From: Plicaturopsis crispa FD-325 SS-3 | Lineage: Eukaryota > Basidiomycota > Agaricomycetes > Amylocorticiales > Amylocorticiaceae | Direction of reading: 5' to 3' | Assembly (NCBI GenBank): GCA_000827205.1 | Contig: KN832562.1 | Coordinates: 1,002,565-1,066,564, forward strand | DNA: 64,000 bases | Part shown: positions 35,561-46,580 of the stretch, one piece after another | How positions within the stretch are numbered: position 1 is the stretch's first letter | Layout: every line of letters begins with the position of its first letter | Notes under the pieces: model-generated | Seen by the model: only the letters and a program-made list of their open reading frames with translations | The model's database searches: none | What the model was told of the DNA's origin: nothing | Program-made: the position numbers and the translations under genes

Positions 35561-36512
35561 ATGTCCTCTCTAGCCGCTGTTCGAGCTGCCAACGCAGCAC
35601 ACGCATTCCCGCCTCGCCCTGTCGCCCTTTTCATCGGTGGAACGTCAGGCATTGGCCAGGGCACAGTCGAAGCTTTCGCCCGGAGCACGAAGGGAAACGC
35701 GCATATCATCATATGTGGTCGCAATCGCGCTGCAGCCGACTCCATTATCGCCTCGTTCCCCAAGCCCGCCAACGTTACGCATGAATTCGTACAGTGCGAC
35801 GTGTCTCTGATGCGGAATGTGCACGCGACCACCGACTCTCTGCTTGCGCGCCTCCCAAAATTGAACTACCTGTTTACCTCGACTGGGATTATGAATCTGA
35901 ACGGTCGGACCGAGACGGAAGAGGGGATCGACGTGAAGCTGGCCGCGCACTACTATTCGCGGTGGAAGTTCATAAATGAGCTATTACCGTTGCTGCAAAA
36001 GGCGGCTGATGCAGGGGAGGATGCGAAAGTGATGTCGATGTTCTCTGCCGGCGGAAACGGACAAATCGACCTGGACGACCTCGGGCTCAAGAAGACTTAC
36101 AGCGTACGGAAAGCCGCTGTACAGGGTCCCACGTACAATGATCTTATGGTCGAGGTGAGCCATATCAGCGAAAGTTATGTGCCTGTTCTCATGCGTGGTA
36201 CAGGATTTCGCTGGGCGGCATCCTGACGTTGCATTTACACACGCCTACCCGGGCGGTGTGCGCACACCACTGCTTCGCACAACGAAAGGAGTTGCGAAGT
36301 ATACGATAGGGCCGGTGATACACGCACTGTTGTACCCGTTCACGATCTCACAGGAGGAATCTGGAGAGTACATGCTCCGTGGACTCTTGTCAAGTGAAAA
36401 GGGCGTAAACTACAAGGGATCAAGGGCCGAAGATCTCGGCAGGAACCCGTCGTCAACACCCGAAGCGAGGAAGAAACTTTGGGACCACACCGTCGAGGCC
36501 ACCAACGTCTGA
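35561..36512 (+). CDS. Short-chain dehydrogenase/reductase (SDR copy 1)
   Basis: NAD(P)-dependent oxidoreductase of unknown substrate. Exons 35561-36154 and 36204-36512 give 300 aa. The nucleotide-binding glycine motif is GGTSGIGQG (residues 26-34) after a beta-strand VALFI. Later come CDVSLMRNV, LNYLF.STG and the segment SAGGNGQIDLDDLGLKKTYS followed by VRK, where YSVRK is the best YxxxK candidate. The C-terminal part reads HPDVAFTHAYPGGVRTPLL. The intron lies after NDLMVE in every copy. It precedes a caspase gene on the same strand, an association repeated two more times in this window. A classical NNAG motif is not evident. Confidence 0.93.
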
Positions 36513-37743
36513 AGTCAGGTCTGTGCTGTTCTAACCATTTGAGCTATGTATGTCTGAACACCGGCGCCAGATTTTCGAACCGCGGGACGTCTGTTGCTAT
36601 GAATAGGCCCTGCCGTCTATCTCTGTAAGTATCGTCGATCGTCTGCTTTTGTACGCATTGTTATCCGTTTTGTGCCTACCGATCACGCGATTAGTGTTCC
36701 ATATCTCTCTACGGTGCGCTCTGATCTCAGTTATATCACCCCACGCACTGCTCACATAGCACGGCAGGACCCGAATTGTTACAGTACTGTATGGGACGAC
36801 TTAACTAATACAATTCTACGGTGAAAACCTATGTGGTCTGATCGCCTTCCGCAAGCCCAACACGTTCTCCCGAATCCCTATTATGTTTGACGTGCTACAG
36901 CCTCGCAGACACTGCTCTGTATACCGCACGCTCAAGGCCGATCTGCTTGACCCACGCATGGTCCAATGTTGGCAGACCGCGCCCCATCTCTACTCTTTGT
37001 GGTCTACTGCCGGAGATTGCACACGGTATGCACATATTTAGCTCTCAGCCCGTCTATATGTATCGCGCTCATTCGTCGTGGCCAAGCTTGGCCGGGATGG
37101 CCATGCTCTTGCGCCTTCCCACAGCCGCAGACCAGATTCTATCATACGCTCGGCGAACACTGCACTCCGATTCATTTTGGCTAGTCGCAAGAGCTCATGA
37201 AGCGAATGTGTTCCTTCGCATGCCTCGACATTCTTAGTGACGGAGCGCCGTGGCGCCTGTCATGCGGTGCAATGACACAGACATATCTCTTTCTGCTCAA
37301 CGCCTCATTGTTCTTGCGATGCATTCGTAGACTTCTAGTCGGGTCCGATGTTATCGAGGATCGTCGGAAGCCCATACCAGGTGAAATACAGAGCACTGCT
37401 CTTGTTGACCCGTCCCTTCCCTTTAGCGCGCCTGATTAGCGCGGCACTGAAACGTTGCGACGGTCAGCTCCATCGATCTTCTGTGTTTCGATAACTCGCA
37501 TATTTCGTGTTTCGGGGATTTGCCGTCAGCGAACGAGCGCGTCTATCGCGTTCTATTATCTTTCGATGCTATGATAAAGCGCTGCTTATTCGAAAAGGTT
37601 AGCCCCACACTGCTCACAGCATTTTCGAGACTGACAGACGTACCTTCCGTGCGTCTCATTTGGAACGCCCGTGCGCAGCCTGTACAGCACAGGGCAAGCA
37701 CTATAAAGTTCACGTCAAGTGTCGCCCCAACCTGCATCCCGTC
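36513..37743. other. Intergenic between SDR copy 1 and caspase copy 1
   Basis: 1.2 kb without a supported gene. It is collinear with and closely similar to 43554-44787 in the right copy of the duplication. Its end carries the caspase promoter motif described separately. Confidence 0.6.
37679..37708 (+). promoter_or_regulatory. Caspase promoter: inverted repeat plus TATA box (copy 1)
   Basis: CCTGTACAGCACAGG (37679-37693) has inverted-repeat arms CCTGT/ACAGG and is followed eight bases later by TATAAAG (37702-37708), 36 bp before the start codon. The same arrangement stands before the other plus-strand caspase gene, and a variant before the minus-strand one. A binding site for a dimeric regulator is inference. 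Confidence 0.6.
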
Positions 37744-39706
37744 ATGCATCCCCCCACCTATGTGCCGCCAGTAGATGAGACGTCAATAAAGCGCAAAGCC
37801 CTTTCAATCGGCATAACGTACGGAGGAACCTTGCCTGGCCCTCACAAGGATGTTGAGGCTCTAAGCAAGTTTCTTACGAGACCCGGTGAGCACGTCACCC
37901 AATTTAGACGCGTCTTTGTTCTCACCATGTCACTGCATTTCCCAGAACTCGCGTATGATGTTACGACCATGATGGACGAGCCTGAATACGCTCCAGACCT
38001 TCGTCCTACGCGCGCAAATATCGTGAGTATCCGCAGACGGATGTACAGTTGACCAACAATGCTCAAAGGACGATTAGCTCGACCAGTGTAAAAAGTTGGT
38101 GGAGGATGTGAAGCCTGGACACCGCATCCTGTTCCATTGTGAGTGGCAACGGATGGCGTTTTCCATCTCTCTGTACTGTGTATCTCATCGTAAAGTATAC
38201 AGATTCTGGGCATTCGGACCAGATCGATCAGGAAAAGGGATCGAAGATCCAGGAGCGAGACTTCAAGGATGAAGCCATAGTTCCTGAGGACGCGTACATG
38301 GACGAAGAATTGTCTTATATCAAAGAGAAGATGATTCTCGATGATGTCCGTCCGTCGTCCCTTCAAATTTCAGGTCAAGCTGCTGATTTTCATCCACAGG
38401 TCCTCTTCGACATTTTCTTCCAACGCCTTCCCCCTGGTAGTAACTTCGTCGTACGTTGTTATGCCTCTTTCCCTTTCCAGGTGAGTGAACGTGGTCAATT
38501 AGGCGATCATGGACACCTGCCATTCAGGCACCATGCTTGGTATGTTGCACTGCCAGAACCTTCCCGGTGCTAGCCAATAACTAGCCCTACAACCAGATCT
38601 TCCACACGTCATGTGTAACTCGTACACCTACAAAATCCACAAATCAATGTATCAAGAATCCCTCTCGGCCAAAGGCATCTGTCTTAGTCCCATCGATACA
38701 AACAATGTTCGTGCTATAGTTGATACTCTCTATACCCATACAATGCTCATGTACATCCATCTCAGCCTTATCAGTTCCCCACACCGCTTGCGTCCCCTCT
38801 CACCGCGAATTCGACATCACAATCTTCTCAGACGATGACTTGGCTCCCGGCCGTGGAGACGATATCCCCATCACGTGCACCTTCAAGCATGGATTACTTC
38901 GATATGCCGTCGATCGTAAGCGGAATCTTCAAAGTATACCTCTTCGTGCTAACGCTCACTTCCCTAGCCCCACGAATCCTCAGATAGTGAAACCGTTGAT
39001 CAGAAAATCCTCAAACACGAGCAAAGGCGTCACGAGCATCTGGAAACTTACGTGACGAATATGCCCGCGCGTGAGTGTATGGGCAACTGCCCTATGTCAC
39101 ACCCGTCAAAGGCGAATGTGGTACGCAAATCGAGGCTTCGCAACGCGGCTGGGCCAATTGCTCATGTCGTTACCTATCTAGATTGCGTTCGCTGCGTGTG
39201 GCGATCCCCAACTCACACTAGAAACACCAGATGGGTCTTCCATGACGCGGGTCAGGAGCTAATTTTCTCGAGGTGGTTGGCGATCTAACCTCGTTTTGTC
39301 GGACAGATGCTGGTCCAGATGTTAGGTAATTGCTCAATGCCGAGGTCTTGCCCCAGAAATTGAACACCTCCTCGAATACCTTCAGAAAAAAACCCACACC
39401 CACTGCTAAAGGACACAATCACAGAAATACGGTAATTTTAAATTCTGGAGCGAACAACGAAACAACTGATTGCATGTGTCTAGTGATTGTATCTTGAAGA
39501 AGAATGTTGCAGCGATCTTGGAATTTCATAAAATGCGTCCCACTTTTCCGCCGGGCAGTCCCCAGTCACTTTACAGGACGTCGCATTTCATGCAAGAACC
39601 CATGGTGAGCACCTTTTATCGGGGTCTCTTTTTCCAGTCTGCTGACATGACCTTACAGCTAGCAAGTTTGGAACCATGCGTACGTGTACTGTTGTCCCCA
39701 AAATAG
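37744..39706 (+). CDS. Caspase-domain protein (peptidase C14), copy 1
   Basis: Predicted cysteine protease of the caspase/metacaspase fold. Fourteen exons: 37744-37885, 37946-38022, 38078-38138, 38203-38345, 38400-38450, 38503-38539, 38597-38706, 38775-38915, 38968-39120, 39182-39250, 39307-39325, 39386-39431, 39484-39604 and 39659-39706, total 405 aa. The domain starts RKALSIGITYGG..PGPHKD. Catalytic His is in FHYSGHSDQ (about residue 97) and catalytic Cys in AIMDTCHSG (about residue 164), followed by LDLPHVMCNS. After a variable Ser/Thr linker come ANV-IAFAACGDPQLTLE, PDGSSMTR and KNPHPLLKD. The end LASLEPC is shared by all copies. It follows an SDR gene on the same strand. Process and substrate unknown. 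Confidence 0.9.
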
Positions 39707-40381
39707 CCATAGTAATGACCCATCTTCGTCGGGCAGCATACCGGCGATCGCTTGTGGCTATAATGTTTCGAGGACTCAAATGGCCCACATATCCCCAATT
39801 ACACGGAACTCGTCATTCACAATTGTGGCTGGACTCAACATTTGTCCCAACTCTTATATATTCTCGAATTCAATCCGCCCTGGATGCCTTATGATCTTGC
39901 GCCCAACGTATGGGACGGAAAAGCCTGCGTGGGCTCCGGGCGTGCGACGTCTTTGGATGGGGAGGTGTACGCGCTGATGGAAAGGGCGATGTGGCTGCCC
40001 GAGCGGCAATGGGTAGCGCATGCAGGGTTCACGCTGCGTGATGACCCCGAGGTTGCGCCCGCACGCCAGGTTCGAGACCGAGGATGATTCCGCAGATATT
40101 CACCCTCACATCGTTGACTGTCCCTTCCGCGATTCGCTCTTGTATATTCTATGACTCTTATATTCCACCGAAAATTTATGCTCATCTGTGTGTCCACAGT
40201 CCGCGTACTGACGATGCCACAGAATAATGACTGCTATGGCCCGAGCCTTGAGCACGAAGCCCAGATATCAGCAATGAAGCGGAGGGTCTCGCTAGGATTG
40301 AGAGGATGGCAGAAACACAGTAAACAGCACATCATCAAATTAATGACAGACATAACAAAACATATACCGCTGAGCAAGCTG
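39707..40381 (+). pseudogene. Relic of an unidentified gene (left copy)
   Basis: Around 39842-40087 an open stretch reads ILEFNPPWMPYDLAPNVW, then LMERAMWLPERQWVAHAGF and RDDPEVAP. The segment WLPER..AHAGF..RDNPEV recurs, in broken frames, at about 47,950-48,015 in the right copy. No complete gene can be built at either place, so both look like decayed copies of one gene. Family not recognised. Confidence 0.4.
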
Positions 40382-41036
40382 CTAGTTACCCGTCCATCCT
40401 TTTGGCTATGACAGAAGGTCAGTGTGATTGAACAACGAGACACCGCAACACTTACTTTAACCTCGTCGCCGAGCTTTCGTATAAATACACTGGGCCGCTC
40501 CGCCTTTCGTGCGCCATCTTCGCCTTCATCCCATGTATAACTTGCGCCGACTGCAAGCCGTGCACCGTCGTTATTAAACGCAAGCGCAGCCACCGCGTTA
40601 TTGTATTTCGGGTATTGCCTCTGGCAGACGCTTCTTCACCTTGTGGTCCCAAATTGACACCGTCCCATCAGAGCCAGCCGACGCAAATGTGTTGTATCTA
40701 ACAAAGTGTCAAATTCTTATGCCAAAGATTGAAGGACCATAAAACATACACAGGGTGGAACGCTAGTGCGTTGACGGGCCAAACGTGGTCCGCATCATCG
40801 ATTGTTTGCCGGTGACATTTGAACGCGTACTTCTTGTCCTGTGCCTCCTGGCTAGGATCGAAATATTCGACCGCTATCCGCCCCTCGAACGACGCCGTTG
40901 CGTATCCTGCAATCGCGTTAGCATAACGGTGGCTTTGAACTTGCAACACAAAGGACTCACCCTGTCCGTCCACCATACACGCTAGTGATCTTGTCATGAA
41001 CTTCAGGCTGCTCACGCGCTGCTGCTGCGGCACATC
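40382..41036 (-). pseudogene. Truncated BUB3 copy
   Basis: Closely matches the C-terminal part of the BUB3 gene at 48353-49723, including [56 protein letters not shown] and the last small exon ending PKGWTGN. It has lost the N-terminal half: sequence stops matching at about 41,036, right after the KMDV codons. A four-base insertion near 40,620 (CTGG within the KKRLRQYP codons) breaks the frame. It is therefore a dead copy made by the tandem duplication. Confidence 0.92.
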
Positions 41037-41220
41037 CATGTCCGTGGACGGCACACGAGGCTCGTCCGCTTGGTATGGCATACATTCGGACGCATCGGGA
41101 CACCATCTATCAGACGCCTTCGCCGCTGCCCTCCAAGGATAGGGAAACACATCGGAGCTGGACCGCACAGAAGACACACGCCGCGAGGACTATAAGGCCG
41201 ATTCTGAACGCGCTTGAGCT
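41036..41220 (+). pseudogene. 3' fragment of the coiled-coil gene
   Basis: Matches the last about 190 bp of the gene at 33128-34863 (SMSVDGTR.SSAWYGIHSDAS region) with scattered substitutions. It has no start and directly abuts truncated BUB3 sequence. It marks the junction of the tandem duplication. Confidence 0.85.
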
Positions 41221-41709
41221 GGGTAGAGGGAGAAATGCCCTGGAAAGATCGATCATACGTGTTACCTGTACACATCAAGTCCTTTTGCTGAGGCCGTCGA
41301 AACCATGCGAGTGCTACATGCTGCAAATGGGCGATGAATCTCTAAGTAACTGAGTGACAAGACGTAGCACGTCAAAAAACCGAATAGACCAACAGGCTCC
41401 GGAGGGCTACTTTCGATGATAGCCGCAACAAGAAAGGGTGCATAGACTCAGAGTCAAGGAGGACGCACTGGATGAACGACAAAACATGACCGGAACGGTA
41501 CGCATCTTGAAGGCAACGCTTACGTAAATAATTTCCGCCGCGTCTGAAGATCTGAATGGCCTGCAGCTGCAAAACTTTGAAGTTTGAACGGTTGAACTTC
41601 TATGAAATTCACCGTCTCGACCAAGATTCGACGATAAACTGCCTATCCTCTCGTGCTCGTGGTCCTCCTTGCATACTTCATCTAGTACACTCGCAGATGG
41701 TCCGAAGTT

Positions 41710-42096
41710 TTCAGACTTTGAAGCTCGAAAACTGAGCAACAGCTATCAAGAAACGCGTAGCACATCCGCCGCGGGTACGCGTAAAGTTATATCGGTGTTT
41801 TCTGCCGGCCAAAACGGACGCATCGACCTAGACGACCTCGGGCTAAAGAAGACCTACAGCTTGCGGAAAGCCGCTGTACAGGGGCGCACGTACAATGACC
41901 TTATGGTCGAGGTGAGCCCTCTCAGTTAACGTTTTGTGTTCTGTTCTCATGTGTATATGACTTTGCTGTGCGGCATCCTGACATTGCGTTTACGCACGCC
42001 TACCCAGGTGGTGTGCGTACACCGATGCTTCGCACAACGACAGGAATTGCGAGGTATACGATAGGGCCGGTGGTACACGCACTCTTGTACCCCTTT
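41710..42096 (+). repeat. 387 bp direct repeat, left of gap
   Basis: Identical as far as I can read to 42996-43382, at an offset of 1,286 bases. It ends exactly at the N run. Identity over 387 bp in a region where true duplicates differ by several percent points to an assembly artefact. Confidence 0.9.
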
Positions 42097-42995
42097 NNNN
42101 NNNNNNNNNNNNNNNNNNNNNNNNNNNNNNNNNNNNNNNNNNNNNNNNNNNNNNNNNNNNNNNNNNNNNNNNNNNNNNNNNNNNNNNNNNNNNNNNNNNN
42201 NNNNNNNNNNNNNNNNNNNNNNNNNNNNNNNNNNNNNNNNNNNNNNNNNNNNNNNNNNNNNNNNNNNNNNNNNNNNNNNNNNNNNNNNNNNNNNNNNNNN
42301 NNNNNNNNNNNNNNNNNNNNNNNNNNNNNNNNNNNNNNNNNNNNNNNNNNNNNNNNNNNNNNNNNNNNNNNNNNNNNNNNNNNNNNNNNNNNNNNNNNNN
42401 NNNNNNNNNNNNNNNNNNNNNNNNNNNNNNNNNNNNNNNNNNNNNNNNNNNNNNNNNNNNNNNNNNNNNNNNNNNNNNNNNNNNNNNNNNNNNNNNNNNN
42501 NNNNNNNNNNNNNNNNNNNNNNNNNNNNNNNNNNNNNNNNNNNNNNNNNNNNNNNNNNNNNNNNNNNNNNNNNNNNNNNNNNNNNNNNNNNNNNNNNNNN
42601 NNNNNNNNNNNNNNNNNNNNNNNNNNNNNNNNNNNNNNNNNNNNNNNNNNNNNNNNNNNNNNNNNNNNNNNNNNNNNNNNNNNNNNNNNNNNNNNNNNNN
42701 NNNNNNNNNNNNNNNNNNNNNNNNNNNNNNNNNNNNNNNNNNNNNNNNNNNNNNNNNNNNNNNNNNNNNNNNNNNNNNNNNNNNNNNNNNNNNNNNNNNN
42801 NNNNNNNNNNNNNNNNNNNNNNNNNNNNNNNNNNNNNNNNNNNNNNNNNNNNNNNNNNNNNNNNNNNNNNNNNNNNNNNNNNNNNNNNNNNNNNNNNNNN
42901 NNNNNNNNNNNNNNNNNNNNNNNNNNNNNNNNNNNNNNNNNNNNNNNNNNNNNNNNNNNNNNNNNNNNNNNNNNNNNNNNNNNNNNNNNNNNNNN
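42097..42995. other. Assembly gap (899 N)
   Basis: Run of undetermined bases. Long apparent open frames across it are meaningless. Flanked on both sides by the same 387 bases. Confidence 1.
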
Positions 42996-43382
42996 TTCAG
43001 ACTTTGAAGCTCGAAAACTGAGCAACAGCTATCAAGAAACGCGTAGCACATCCGCCGCGGGTACGCGTAAAGTTATATCGGTGTTTTCTGCCGGCCAAAA
43101 CGGACGCATCGACCTAGACGACCTCGGGCTAAAGAAGACCTACAGCTTGCGGAAAGCCGCTGTACAGGGGCGCACGTACAATGACCTTATGGTCGAGGTG
43201 AGCCCTCTCAGTTAACGTTTTGTGTTCTGTTCTCATGTGTATATGACTTTGCTGTGCGGCATCCTGACATTGCGTTTACGCACGCCTACCCAGGTGGTGT
43301 GCGTACACCGATGCTTCGCACAACGACAGGAATTGCGAGGTATACGATAGGGCCGGTGGTACACGCACTCTTGTACCCCTTT
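42996..43382 (+). repeat. 387 bp direct repeat, right of gap
   Basis: Second copy of 41710-42096; sequence then continues past the repeat to the SDR C terminus, so this side looks like the true locus. Confidence 0.9.
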
Positions 43383-43553
43383 ACGCTCTCGCAGGAAGAG
43401 TCAGGAGATTACATGCTTCGTGCGCTCCTGTCGAGTGAGAAGGGCGCAAATTACAAGGGGTCGAGGGCCAAGAACTCCAGCAGGAACCCGTCATCGACGC
43501 CGGAAGCGAGGAAGAAACTTTGGGACCACACCGTCGAGGCCACCACCGTCTGA

Positions 43554-44787
43554 AGTCAGGTCTGTGCTGTTCTCACCATTTGAACTGTGCATGTCTGAAC
43601 ACCAGCGCTAGATCTTCGAACCGCGGGATGTCTGTTGCTATGAATAGGCCCTGCCGTCTATCTCTGTATCGTCGGTCGCCTGGTTTCTTTTGTACCTACC
43701 GATCACGCGATAAGTGTTCCATATCTCTCTACGGTGCGCTCAGATCTCAGTTATATCACCCCGCGCATTGCTCACATAGCACGGCAGGACCCGAATTGTT
43801 ACAGTACTGTATGAGACGACTTAACTGATACAATTCTACGGTGGAACCCTATGTGGTCCGATCGCCTTCCGCAAGCCCAACACGTTCTCCCGAGTCCCGA
43901 TTATGTTTGACGTGTTACAGCCTCACAGACTATCACCGCTATGCACACCGAGCGCGCAGACTCGATCTGCTTGACCCACGCGTGGTCCGACGCTGGCAGA
44001 CCGCGCCCAGCTCTCATCTTCGTGTTCTACTACCGTAGATTGCACACAGTATGTCCATATTTAGCTCTCAGCCCGTCTATATGTATGGCGCTTATTCGTC
44101 GCGGCTAGGGTCAAATGGCCATGCTCCTGCGCCACCGAATTCCCACCGCCATAGACCAAATTATATCTTACGCTCGGCTCGGCGAACACTACACTCCGAT
44201 TATTTTGGCTAGCCGCAAGAACTCGCGAGTCTGCATGTCTCGACCTTCTCAGTGACGGAGCGCCCTGGCGTTTATCATGCGGTGCGATGACACAGGAACA
44301 TACCCTTCATAGATCTCTTCCTGCCCAACTCCTGATAGTTCTTGCGATTTGCGCACTTCTCGTCGAGTTCGATGCTATGGAGGATCGTAGGAAGACCATA
44401 CCGGATGAGATGGAGAGCATTGTTGATGATGTCCCGTCTCATCCTTTTGGCGCTTGATTGGCGCGGCGCTGAAACATTGCAACGGTCAGCTTCGTGAATC
44501 TTCCGTGTTTCAATATATCGCAGATCTCGCGTTTGGGGATTTCCTGGCTTGCGAATGCGCGCGTTCTATTGTCTCGTCTCGAGGCTATGATAAAGCCCTG
44601 CTCGTTCGAAGAGGTCGGCCCCACACCGCTCACAGCAATTGCGCGACTGACAGCCCTGTCTTCCGTGCACTTTTCTAGAACGACAGCCTGCAGCCTGTAC
44701 AGCACAGGACAATCGGTATAAAGACCCCCTCAAATGCCACACCGATTGCCATCCTGTTGTCAAGCCTCCACCACCACCATCACATCT
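43554..44787. other. Intergenic between SDR pseudogene and caspase copy 2
   Basis: Collinear with 36513-37743, with small indels. No gene supported. Confidence 0.6.
44694..44723 (+). promoter_or_regulatory. Caspase promoter: inverted repeat plus TATA box (copy 2)
   Basis: CCTGTACAGCACAGG at 44694-44708 followed eight bases later by TATAAAG (44717-44723). Identical core and spacing to the copy at 37679. The start codon is 65 bp further downstream. Confidence 0.6.
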
Positions 44788-46580
44788 ATGCCCCCAGTAA
44801 CCGAGACGAGAAAGACGCGGAGAGCCCTTTCGATCGGCATAACATATGGAGGGGACCTGGTTGGCCCACACAAAGATGTTAACGCATTGCGCGAGTTTCT
44901 TACAAGATCTGGTGAGCACGTAACTTCGTCCGGGCGTGTCTTGTTACTGACTACGTGACCACGTCTCCTAGACCTCTCTTACGATGTCACGACCATGATG
45001 GACGAACCGGGCTATCCTGCACATCTTCGTCCTACCCGCCAAAATATCGTAAGTATCACAAAATGAACTGGCAGTGCCAACGATGCTCAAGAGACGATTA
45101 GCTCACCCAGTGTAAAAAGTTAGTGGAGCCTGTGCAACCGGGAGACCGTATGGTTTTCCATTGTGAGTTTCAATGGATGGTGTGGTGTCCACCATTTGCC
45201 TGTACTCTGTATCTGATTGCAAATTGTACAGATTCTGGACATTCGAGCCAGATCGACCAGAAAAAGGGATCGAAAATTCGGGAGCGAGACTCCAAGGATG
45301 AAACGATAGTACCAGAGGACGCGTATGAGGGCAAATACTTACCTTATACCACAACGAAGATGATTATCGATGATGTACGTCCCGTCTACCATTTAAGGTT
45401 ATCCTGGCGTTTACTTTCATCTACAGGAACTCTATAAAATTCTAATCGGCTCCCTTCCCCCTGGTAGCAGCCTTGTCGTACGTTTATTCGCCTCCTGCGC
45501 CTTTCGGACGTCTGAGCTTGGACAACTAGGCGATCATGGACACCTGCCATTCGGGCACCATGCTTGGTATGTCACCTCGCTAGATATTTGGTTTCTTACA
45601 AATTAAATTACAATTTATGCCCATCAGATCTTCCACATGTCAAGTGCAATTCGGAAACCTTCGAGATCCGCGAATCAATGGCACAACTTTTCGGGCGTGA
45701 AGACGTCTATAGTCCCGGTGCAGCTCCTGTTCGTGCAATCATTTGCTGCTCCCTGTATATGATACACTCATAGCTGCTCCTATCCCTTACGCCCTTACAC
45801 AGGGCTCCATCGTGGAGACATCATTGTCGCTTAAGGCTCGTGGATCCCGTCGGCCAGCGGTCTCCGTGCAAATACCATCATCCGCATTTTTGAGTCAAGA
45901 TGGCGGCCGCAGTCATGTCGAAGAGTACTTGCGCAATAAGCCTAAAATCGAGTGTGAGGGCGGCTGCCAAGGACTCTGCCGATGGCAAGCCAACGTGGTA
46001 CGCACAGTGAGACATATCAACTGTGTGGGACAAACTTCTCACTGCCATTATATTAACCAGGTTGCCTTCGCTGCGTGTGGTGATCCCCAAGTCTCGCTGG
46101 AAGGCCCAGATGGGTCTTCAATGACGAGGGTCAGCCACGTTATCTTTCAAACCGTGATCGTCCATCTGATCACAGCATTTTTCCGGCAGATAATAGTCCA
46201 GATGCTAGGTGAGTTTTGAGTCTCAACGTCCTGCGCTCATATATTAACATTTCCCATATATTTCCAGAGAAAAACCCATCTCCCAAATTAAAGGATGCCA
46301 TTAACGAAATACGGTAATGATAATTAGTTGGGAGGCGAGAAATGCGATGGCTGACACGCTGTGTACAGTGAATCAATCTTCAAGAAAAACTTGCCATCGG
46401 CCAAAGAATATCTGTCGGCGCCCCAATTGTATCCCCAAGTGAGAACACGGGATTTCATGCAAGAACCCATGGTGAAGATAGTCTCGATATCAAGGTTACC
46501 GTCGTTCTAGTCTGCTAACATTACACTATCAGATAGCAAGTTTGGAACCATGCGTACGTCCTCTATGTGGCTTGTACTGA
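44788..46580 (+). CDS. Caspase-domain protein (peptidase C14), copy 2
   Basis: Thirteen exons: 44788-44911, 44972-45048, 45102-45162, 45232-45374, 45427-45477, 45530-45566, 45628-45728, 45803-45997, 46061-46129, 46190-46208, 46268-46313, 46369-46471 and 46533-46580, total 357 aa. Start MPPVTETRKTRRALSIGITY. Catalytic His in FHYSGHSSQ (about residue 91) and Cys in AIMDTCHSG (about residue 158) are intact. The later block ANV-VAFAACGDPQVSLE, GPDGSSMTR is conserved, as is FMQEPM-IASLEPC. The linker after the protease core differs most from copy 1. Exon 9 of copy 1 has no separate counterpart here. The gene looks functional although its partner SDR upstream is dead. Confidence 0.9.

Larger units (their letters stand above)
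34678..41035. repeat. Tandem segmental duplication, left copy
   Basis: Contains the 3' end of the coiled-coil gene, an intact SDR gene, an intact caspase gene, a relic and the 3' half of BUB3. The order and orientation recur in 41036-49005 with high visible similarity, for example 36513-36620 against 43554-43660. It ends abruptly inside BUB3 sequence at about 41,035. Confidence 0.85.
41782..43553 (+). pseudogene. SDR pseudogene with internal deletion, interrupted by the gap
   Basis: Compared with the SDR at 35561, sequence from the upstream flank (ending GGGTACGCG) jumps straight to the KVxSxFSAG codons, so the start codon, the GGTSGIG motif and about 155 codons are missing. The intron acceptor is also gone: the intact copy has GGTACAG before the HP codons, this one has TATATGACTTTG. 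The C-terminal part (PGGVRTPML, PEARKKLWDHTVEATTV) is preserved. The central part appears twice, on both sides of the N gap. Confidence 0.88.

Noticed and set aside
41968-43215. Open frames of 341-415 codons spanning the N run on both strands
   Set aside because: They consist mostly of undetermined residues; the frame is an artefact of the gap.
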